Origin: Uranotaenia lowii
Lineage: Eukaryota; Arthropoda; Insecta; Diptera; Culicidae
Length of the DNA: 64,000 nt
Assembly (NCBI RefSeq): GCF_029784155.1
Contig: NC_073692.1
Coordinates: 422,964,305-423,028,304, forward strand
Direction: 5' to 3'
How positions within the stretch are numbered: the stretch's first letter is position 1; the number at the start of each line of letters is the position of its first letter. A program made the position numbers and the translations under genes. Under the pieces are notes generated by a model. That model ran no database searches and was not told the DNA's origin. It saw nothing but the letters and a program-made list of their open reading frames with translations. Positions 55,854 to 64,000 of this stretch are shown piece by piece.

Positions 55854-57640
55854 ATATGATAAAATGGCATAACGGAAACTTTGAAGCGTATTTTTAGTAA
55901 ATGAGTTTTTGCGTTCTTATACCTCATTGGTATGAGAGCCTTAATTGTTGACAAAAAAAAATTAGCAACTCAATCTAAGGAGAGTATTCGAAAACAACGC
56001 AATTTTTTGCTATAAGAATAACTTTTGATAGAATATTCAGTGAAGCTACTTAATACTGCAATGCTCACTTGCAAAAAATTGATTTCAATCTGTCAAGTGG
56101 TTTTTGAGATAGCGTTCAATACAAAAGCTCATTGACAAATTGGTGGACAGGATCGACAAAAAAAAAACAGAAGAGTCCCAGTGGGAGAACCAAAAAACAG
56201 CTCGAAATCAATTATTTGGACCAAATTCATATGGTGAATTGTTAATGGAGTCTAAGCTTTAAATTTGAATTGAATTTAGAAATTTGAAATTTGAATAAAA
56301 GTGAAGATGATTGATTTTATGAAGCTAAGGAATGTGCGAGGTTTTATCAAGCGCACTCTGAAAATAACCATAGGGGAAGTTATGAAAAAGATCATTTTTT
56401 CTGACTGGTTCGTCTAGCTGAATGAAGAACAGGCCGGACTTAACTTCTACAAGGCAAAAAAGCTGGCTACCGGTAAAATAAACCAAATGAGGTGGTCAAA
56501 TCGTGTGCAAAATATTAGGACCGATAGCGAGGAGAAATTTAAAAAAAAAAAATCCTAATGGACAGCAAATCAAACTCTTTAGCCAAAAACCGATCGTTGG
56601 CAATTCTTGCCTGAAGTTTTCGGAGATAAAAAAAAGAAAAAAAACATTAAAAATTTGGTTTGGAAGCTGCAATTCAGTCAGTTTTACATATCGATTGACA
56701 CAGTGAATGGCAAGTATACAATGAATACTGCCTCCAAATCCGTTTACCCTACATAGCACTAAAACTGATCCCACAAAACTTCAACTCTGTTTCGGTTGGT
56801 TCTGGAATCGTTTCATTACGCAAAATCTGCGATGGAGGGATAAAAAGTCTAATATGTTTTTTTTGTGCCGAAATAGGAATGACGGCTTAAATTGTCATGA
56901 CTTCTACCATAATCAAAACATTGAGTTATTTTGAAGGTCAAGCTTCCGAAAACAGGTAAAAACAGCCTTGATTTGTAAAATGAGTGGTTTATAGTAGGTA
57001 TACATTAAAGATGGCGCATGTGGTGCACAAAATTTAAAGTAAAAAAACCTTCATAATTAACACAGCTTCGCAGAAACTGTTTATCAATTTCCGTCCATGT
57101 ATTTAAAATTTGTTCTCAAAACTAAGTGTTGCATTTTCCTAAAATTTTCCTTATGAAATCTTTGGTATAGAGGCTCAGAAACTTAATGATTTATCGAGCA
57201 AGTTAACTTGCCAAATTTTCCTTGAACCTTTTGGAAGCATAGGTATTTTTAATGCCTTTTTCTTTTTTTTAAAGAAAATCATCGCCTCAAAAGTGACATA
57301 GGTATAATCTATTTAACACATTTATCTATCTTTGTTTGCAAAATTCTTAGATTATAATAGAAAACATAAGAATACATAATTTATTGATCTCTAGGCAATC
57401 AAATTCCAATCGTTATGTGATTGAGAGATCGTTTTGTCTAGTGATAACAATGGCAAGGAATTGGTCAAAAGAATACAAAACAACCAACAACGGTAAGCAC
57501 GGGGAGTGAGAAAAAAGGCACCTCCGTATGTCATCAATAAAAGACCATTTTTCTCGACCTCTAAAATTTACGGAATGAAAAAGGTCCTGAGAATTATTCG
57601 GAATCACCGAAATACGTTGAAAATCTGTTGTTTTGTGGAA
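55854..57640. other. AT-rich stretch, possible unrecognised transposon debris
   Basis: 56395-56720 has coding-like patches (for example EEQAGLNFYKAKKLATGKIN), but frames are broken and I could not match a family. The rest is plain A/T-rich DNA. Confidence 0.35.
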
Positions 57641-58320
57641 CAAGGTTTTTTTTTAGCTTTGCAACCAACCATCTATCCAAACGTATTTTACAAGTTCGAA
57701 TCTGTCCCACGGAAGGAGCAATTCAATTTATTTTCCTTCGAGGCTGGGTCTGCTGCGGTCTGAATGCCAAGTAGGGTCCAGCCAGGGACAGAAAAAGATC
57801 CGGTTGACAAAACAGGTGGCCGCTAGACGGTTGACACATACATAACTCGGTGAGAACCAGTCAGCCAGCCGATTTTATTTCATTCCCTTGCTTGTCTTGT
57901 GTTGTCTTTAGAAAGAAGAAGGTCTGATCCCAAGTCTAGAAGGCATCAGCAGCAGGTAGATTCCGTTGGGCCATAATTCTTCCCCAGGGAGACAGAGCCA
58001 CACGAAGAAGGAACGCCAACAAAACAACCTTTTCAATCTTTTTATTTACAACGCCAGGATGCGAAGGCGGATGGAGAAACGACAAAATGTTGATGGTAAA
58101 TTGTCAAAATTATTGCTGCTGGGTGAGGAATAATTCAAACGAAATAATGCTCAATGGTAAGAACTGGTTGAGCTTTTTTTTTCATATCTATTTTTATATG
58201 GATATTATAGGACTGCATTGTGGATGGCGTCGGGAAAGCAAATCATCGTTAGGTGCAGTGAACGGGAGGAATCAAACTTCTCTTTCCACTTGAGGACACT
58301 CATCGTGGAAATATTTGTCA
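57641..58320. other. GC-richer unique island
   Basis: Stands out compositionally (for example GGGTCCAGCCAGGGACAG near 57774). No recognised coding motif; frames of 60-85 codons only. Possibly regulatory or intronic. Confidence 0.35.
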
Positions 58321-58796
58321 AAACCCAAGAGTTTCGAAGCCCAAAGGGAATTTATTGATTATATTATGGAAATTGGTTTATTGTTTTATTGCAATAGAAT
58401 GGGAAAAGGAAAGACTGTCAAGCGAGTGGACGATTTATGATTGCTTTTGAAGAATTGAAAATGCGCATATAAAAAACCACCCAGAAGCGTTGGCATCGTG
58501 GCCTGGGAGGCCTAATGAAATTGTCAAACGTTAAGGCTTATTTAAGAATTTTTGTGGTATGACCTTAGAATAACTCAGCACTAATCAGTTCCAATTTATT
58601 GCTTACCACAGTTGATCGTTTCTGGGAAAAAAAACTTTAAATTAGAGAAAAGAATTAAATTTCTATTTAAAGAAATGGTTAATGGTATATTTTTAAAGCC
58701 GTAATATTTCAATCTTCATGATTAAGATTTTCAATGATATATAAGAAAGGAAACTTGCGTAGATTCTTGTTTTACGAGGCAAGTTATTTCGATAAG
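58321..58796. other. Unique AT-rich spacer
   Basis: No recognised feature. Confidence 0.35.
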
Positions 58797-58800
58797 TGTA

Positions 58801-59725
58801 GGGGAAAGTCGGGTAAGACGGACACGCTAAGGTAGAATCGCAATAGAAAATCAGATATTGCTATTTTCATCGCAGTTTTCGTGCAGATGGGCAGTTTAGG
58901 TTGTTTACTATCGCATTAACTACTGGAATTAGTGAATTTCTTCTTTAAGACTGTTTTTATAGCCATTTAAAAAATGCTTGCAAATTACACTTTCCAAAGT
59001 TGGTCGGGTAAAACGGACACTGCTCAGAAAAGGTAAATTTTACCGCAAAAATTGCTGTAAATGTAGATATTTTTGTGAGTTTAGTATAAGAAAACGTTTT
59101 TAAACCAAAATTGAACCAACTGGTCCGAGTCCAGAAGCGAAACAGTGTGGTTTCGGAATTCTGTATTTTATAGGCGCTCTCTTCACCGGAGATCCTGTTT
59201 TTACAGTTTTTATGGCCTGTTCGAGATGTTCAGTGCGTTTCTACCGGCAATTGCTCTTGCCAAGGTCTTCTGAAGGCATATGGAGGATTAAACCGATGAA
59301 AATTTTGAAATATCTGGAGAAACTTTCGTGTCCGTTTTACCCGACCTTGAGGTGTCCATCTTACCCGCCTTAGCAACTTTTTTTTCAAAACGTTTGATTA
59401 TTCAAGCCCTTTGACCGAAACTTGCTGATTTTCCTTCAGATGGTTAAAAAGAAGCTTAATAAACACTCTTCCTTTGAAAACGATTGACATTTTCGAAAAT
59501 TTTGCAAGTTATGAACTATTTTATGAGGAGAGAAAATTACATCAAATAATGGATCCTCGAAGTTTTTGTTTGTTTTGTTTACTATTATGGGACCTTGCTT
59601 GCTATAAATAAACAAAGGGTCTCAAAAGTGTTGATACATTTAGGCAAACAATTCCATCATTAGATTAGAGCCAAACATTGTAATTCTCGAAATATTGAAA
59701 ATGTCCGTCTTACCCGACTTTCCCC
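58801..59725. mobile_element. TAGGGGAA-ended MITE with GTCGGGTAAGACGGACA motifs
   Basis: GGGGAAAGTCGGGTAAGACG GACA at the left is matched perfectly by its inverted copy at the right, flanked by TA at 58799-58800 and 59726-59727 (the palindromic TGTA/TACA extends it by two bases). The 17-bp core recurs inside: direct at 58808-58824 and 59003-59019, inverted at 59329-59345, 59353-59369 and 59702-59718. No coding frame. A Tc1/mariner-type non-autonomous element is the likely class. Confidence 0.88.
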
Positions 59726-59729
59726 TACA

Positions 59730-61364
59730 GGTAGAGTAAATAATCTTGAGCGGAACTATTTTTTTTTCCCAAGATCTAGGCAATCATTTTTAAAATAATC
59801 TTGTTGCAATGTTGAAAAAACACTTTTCCAAGATCTTTGCGTACATTGTCATTGTTCTAAAAATAATTAAATCAAATAATATCAGTAGAAGCTTAAAAAC
59901 AAACGCCTTTTATGCTGCAATGATCACCAATCTATGCTGACTTTGAACATTCATTTGTGTAGGCCTTGACCATTAAAAACTGATTCTCAATGACTAAAAT
60001 GGTAAAATAACTCATAAAAACGCATGATTTGAGTTTTTGTAATGCGATTTTTGTAGCTTCCAAGATCAACCGCCAGGTGCGCTGCCTTATTCTTTATGTC
60101 TCACACACACTTTTCACCCCTGAATGTATGCAGCACATTTGTATTTTTCTTATATCAGCTTTAGGGACAGAAAATATGAAATATTAAGTTCGAATAGAAC
60201 CAACAATTTATGTGATTGGCAAATGGCTCTCATTGAAAAAGAGTACATTCCGCAAAATTTCACAAAAACTAGAGTATGCCCAATTCTCGATCTAAAATGA
60301 GTACAAACGAGTAGGTATGGTATCTTTACTGTAGATCAGCTACATGCTCTAAAAAAATTTCACTTAGTGTCTAAAAAAGGTAAACTAAGAAGCTAAACGT
60401 TGCAAATAAGAATTTTTTTTTTTTTGAAATTTTTAAGGTCATGGCCACAAAAATGAAAAAAAAATGATTAAAACTTGTACTTTTCAATAAATGAACCGTA
60501 AAAATTGACAAAAGTCATATCAGATGAATTATGAAAACAAGATTGGAAAGTTTACGTTATTTGGGATATTTTGGCGTTTACAGATTTTGCAAATTTGCAT
60601 ATTTTTTAGATTTTCTTGGACTTAGATTAAACTTTCCATTGCATTTTTAGTCTATTAATTTAATATTTCTGCAATAAATATATATTTACCAGAAAGCCAA
60701 ATTCATACCAATTCTAGTGGTGTAATTATATAAGCCCAGCTATACTTCGGTTTATTGATAGAAAAGTACGGGTGTACACCACTTTTATACATTTTTGTGG
60801 TAATAATCATAAAAAAAATTCAAAAAATACACCCTTATGTGCAACGTATTCAGCTTTTTGGACACTAAAAAAGTTTTTTTAGCGTTTCTTTGCTGATCTT
60901 CAGTATTTGTCCAAAGCATGTTTTTTCGGTTTTTTTCTCCCAGGAAAATTGTCTGAAACACATATATGCGTTACATCACGATGTTTCCAAAACTATTAAT
61001 TTTGTAAAAAAAAAACAGTTGAGAAACAACAGAGTTGTTTTAAACGAGGAGTGTCAAATTGAAACGAATGCACCCGAATAAAGTTACAAGCCTCCAAACT
61101 TCCAAAAGTGTTATATTGACACTCAAGAGCGGATTAAGAATAAGCATACACATAAGAGAGCCGCAAATGACCCGACATTTGAAAAAATTAGGCGCTGCAG
61201 GCTTGAACTGATCCTAGGCCTAGTACAAGGTCTTATGCCAAATTTGGGCCAGATCGGATTATGGGAAAAGGTCGCTCAACGAGCCTTAAGTTTGTATGAG
61301 ATTTTGAGACATTTTGTTCGGGAGGAACAAGAAAATCCAATTTTACATCAATAACTTTGGTCCC
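59730..61364. other. AT-rich stretch with a degraded family A fragment
   Basis: ACCCCTGAATGTATGCAGCAC at 60115-60135 and the following AGTTCGAATAGAACCAACAA echo the internal part of family A, so 60110-60210 is probably an old fragment. Otherwise plain A/T-rich DNA; the frame at 60890-61081 has no motif. Confidence 0.4.
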
Positions 61365-61708
61365 CTTCGATCGATTTCTTTTGAAAATAGTTTTTCTTAA
61401 AGCCAAAACTATGACAAATATTTCATCTTAAGACTGCATTTCAATTCGAGTTAAGATAAAAAAGTTATTAAGCTTTAAAAATAGAAATCTTTTTAAGGGT
61501 GATATTCATCACTATAATGAGAGACACTGCTTCGAAAATTTTGACGCAGCATTAACAGTGATGAATATCACCCTGGAAAAAATTACCCCGTTTTTGAAGT
61601 CTAATAACTTTTTTATCATAAGTCGAATTGAAATGCAGTCTTAAGATGAAATATAAGTGATAGTTTATGGCTTTAAGAAAACCCGTTTTCAAAAGAAATC
61701 GACCGAAG
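61365..61708. mobile_element. 344-bp palindrome, probable foldback MITE
   Basis: Arms 61365-61513 and 61557-61708 are reverse complements over about 150 bp with perhaps 80-85% identity. Shared blocks are CGATTTCTTTTGAAAA, TTTCATCTTAAGACTGCATT, AAAAAAGTTATTA and AGGGTGATATTCATCACT, around a 43-bp loop. Short extra pairing outside (AAGTTTGTATGAGATTT versus AAATTTCCCATACAAATTT) suggests the true ends lie slightly further out. No clear target duplication. Confidence 0.8.
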
Positions 61709-61840
61709 CGCATAACATTTCACAAGCTTGAAATTTCCCATACAAATTTGGGGCAGTCTAATACACATATACCTGTTTTCATCAGTAAGATTAATTTGAC
61801 ACATATTGTCAATCGACAGCGAAAGAAATTTGCATAAATA

Positions 61841-62775
61841 CCGTTAAACGGGGCATCATGCAAAAGCAGGGTTAGATGCAACATTTGTACACCACAAAAC
61901 TCATTCAATTTTATTTCAATATACTGTAATAAAGTTATCATTGAATGATAACAAGTTAATGATGACATAGTTTTTAACATGTTGAAAGAGTTTTTAAAAA
62001 TTTCTGATTCTCATAAAAAATTTAAAAAATCGAGTAATAGATGTACAAATTTGTACATTTTTCGATGCCTTATAAAACTTTACCCAGTATGACGGATTGG
62101 CTTAATGATATCACCTACAAACTTTATATTGCTTTCATTATCCTATACCAATACTGTTGGTGTAAAAATATTTTGCAGACAATCACCAATTTTTTTAAAT
62201 AAATATTTTTATAATTCACTTACCAGTCTGGGGCAAAAGGCAACAAATCGAAAATCTGAAGAAAACCTCTTAAATCTCGTTTCTATGTACTGGGGTATAA
62301 TTTTTTTGCATTATGCGTTTGTTAACATTCAAATTTCATCCATCCTAAGATTTATTTTCATGATTAAGGCTAATATAATATTTTTAGTATTTTTTTTACC
62401 CCTAAATGTATGCAGCAAAATTACACTTTTTCCTTAAAAACATTTTTGATAGAAAAATGTAAAATTTAATTCGAACAAAACAAAAAATTACTGCAATTGG
62501 TGCGTCATGCGTCATGTCATCACAAATCATCACATTCGATTTTTTATAATAACAGAGTTTGTTGCAATTTACCCCTTTTTCTTAGTAGGGTGAAAATCGC
62601 ATGGTTTTGAAAATTTGAAAATAACTGGTAGTACCAATAATTTTTCTGACTACGTCGATTTAGTGTCCCATCAACCTTAAAACTTTTGATTTACAAGAGT
62701 AATGATTATCTGTAGGCATTAAGATTTTAGAAGCCATTGAAGTTGAAAAATGTTGCATGTTGCCCCAGTTGATGG
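61841..62775 (+). mobile_element. Family A MITE, complete copy
   Basis: CCGTTAAACGGGGCATCATG at the left and the inverted CATGTTGCCCCAGTTGATGG at the right, with TA at 61839-61840 and 62776-62777. The 935-bp length sets the family size. Homologous blocks align it with 1-682 (inverted) and 11098-11568 (deleted). The 86- and 110-codon frames inside are not conserved in those copies, so the family is non-coding. Confidence 0.85.
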
Positions 62776-62777
62776 TA

Positions 62778-63506
62778 CAGGTCGACAAAAGAAAATGCTG
62801 TTCTTGTTATTTATTTAGAAAGACCGTTTTTGAACCAATTTCTCGTTGAAATCTCGAAGAAGTGATTGACTCTTTTTGACATTTTTCATCAACCGTTATG
62901 TTCTGCATTTTTTTTCAGGATTGTTTAAAAAATTATCCATGAAAATGATCTTTAAAAAATTCTAAAACAATGAGTCAAATAAAAGTAAAAGGATGTTATG
63001 TTTTTCTAATAACTAATTTTGGTGGCTTTCGTTGCCCTGAACTCAATTTTTTCCTGATGTTTTAAGTTTTATAATTATTAATATCAAGAATTGATTGATG
63101 ATGAAAGAGATAAATCACTTCTAAAATCAAATTCTTCACCATTTTTTTTTTGAAAATTTGAAATATAAAAATAACTATTAACGACATCACCTACGGAAAT
63201 ATTTGAGTTATTTAGAGTAAAAATTATTTGCAGTTATTTTCACATTACTATTTTTTTATATTCATGCTTTGAAGATTTAAAAGATTAATTTGGAATTGAT
63301 CGATTTTTAAAAACTCGGTATATGAGATGAATCTCAGTAATTTATGTTTGTTACTCAATTTATCAGCCTTATCGAGAATAGTGATGTGCTTTTAAATGAG
63401 AATATCTTAAGATTATGAACAATTTTTAATAGACAGATTGAAAGTGAAAGAAATTAAAGATGGTTAAAATGAGCGGGTAGAATTTATAAGAACCATTATT
63501 ATCACC
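62778..63506. repeat. Flank of family A; right part shared with 11600-11790
   Basis: 63333-63506 repeats the order of blocks seen at 11600-11790 (AATTTATGTTT, AATTTATCAGCCTTATC, AAGATTATG, GCGGGTAGAATTTAT). 62778-63332 is AT-rich and has no counterpart there. Confidence 0.5.
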
Positions 63507-63508
63507 TA

Positions 63509-64000
63509 CCGTAAACTGGGGAAACTGGCGTAACTTTGTTCAACATGAATTTTTTGCAGATAATCATCATTAACTAAGTAAAAATTTAATATATTTGGAA
63601 AATGTTTACTACGTTTGAAAGCCTATAAATTGAGTTACAAATTAGCTAAATTTGGTTTTAATTTGAAGATTTTTGATATAATTTAAAATTGAATTTTAAA
63701 ATCTTAAAATGAATTCTGATCTTTTCTGATCAAATCTAAGCATTTAGGTGCAAATGGGTTGTTTCATAAGAAAGTTCAATTTTTTCCTTTTTTTAGGTTC
63801 AATTTAAGGGGGGAGTAGGGTCTAACACTTTCAAAAAATCGATTTTTTTATTTTTTTATTTTCTTATTGTAAAACATTTCAAGAATGTTGTGTCAAATTT
63901 TCAAGTCTATCGAAGCAAAATTAGAAGAAATTAAAGGCCTTTATCTCCTTTTATCTAATATTGCAAGAGAGAGAGAGAGCGAAACTTCAAACGCGTTTTT
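63509..64000. mobile_element. Left part of a TACCGT-type element, cut by the window end
   Basis: TACCGTAAACTGGGGAAACT at 63507 matches the style of the left end at 2021, with TA flank. The remainder is AT-rich and ends with (GA)n near 63966-63980. The right end is outside the window, so size is unknown. Confidence 0.45.

Noticed and set aside
56395..56774. Mariner-type transposase relic
   Set aside because: Some patches look coding, but no catalytic block or helix-turn-helix could be identified in any frame.
61720..62437. Frames of 86 and 110 codons in the complete family A MITE
   Set aside because: Not kept in the copies at 1-682 and 11098-11568; composition is that of A/T-rich non-coding DNA.

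Overview
This window is AT-rich, repeat-dominated nuclear DNA of an insect, most likely a mosquito (Culicidae). Three things support that: two decayed Tc1/mariner elements whose catalytic spacing fits the DD37E type described from mosquitoes, many TA-flanked MITE-like elements, and 5'-truncated non-LTR retrotransposon tails. The species cannot be named. I found no intact protein-coding gene, no rRNA and no tRNA gene. Every convincing coding signal is a transposon relic, with two possible exceptions: a 0.4 kb coding-like stretch near 10.5-10.9 kb and a split exon-like segment near 4.7-4.9 kb.

Layout. 0-12 kb: a MITE (called family A here) in minus orientation, a deleted DD37E element (849-1889), a TACCGT-type element, a TIR element with exon/intron-like content (4346-5306), unique GC-richer islands, a heptamer satellite (8.83-9.65 kb), a coding-like remnant and a second family A copy. 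12-27 kb: a nested pair of TIR elements (12198-12939), long plain AT-rich DNA, a 500-N gap, a candidate conserved non-coding block (16.72-17.01 kb), a nearly full-length but broken DD37E element (18643-19942), a hAT transposase relic holding a 94-bp-arm hairpin, and a 2.6 kb foldback element with arms of about 600 bp (22980-25566). 27-38 kb: a hAT-like TIR element carrying a reverse-transcriptase fragment, two TAGGGGAA-ended elements, a tRNA-like SINE, and a degenerate ATCAGG repeat beside a GC-rich island.

38.6-55.3 kb is the most striking part. It holds arrays of a ~150-bp tandem repeat whose outer ends carry TATATATAAAAATGAATT plus (CTGT)n, and two large arrays of one nonanucleotide. The first array (TTTTTGTAA then TTTTTGTCA, about 4.7 kb) reads on the plus strand; the second (about 1.9 kb) is its reverse complement. 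The ~150-bp arrays also flip orientation, so the whole is a large imperfect inverted structure with a second 500-N gap inside it. The very long reading frames here come only from the 9-bp period.

55-64 kb: a young 393-bp retrotransposon insertion with a perfect 16-bp target-site duplication, a GC-richer island, a MITE reusing its terminal motif five times, a 344-bp palindrome, a full-length family A MITE and the start of another TACCGT-type element. No pathway or operon logic applies; the window is best read as layered transposon insertion around a few unique islands of unknown, possibly regulatory, function.
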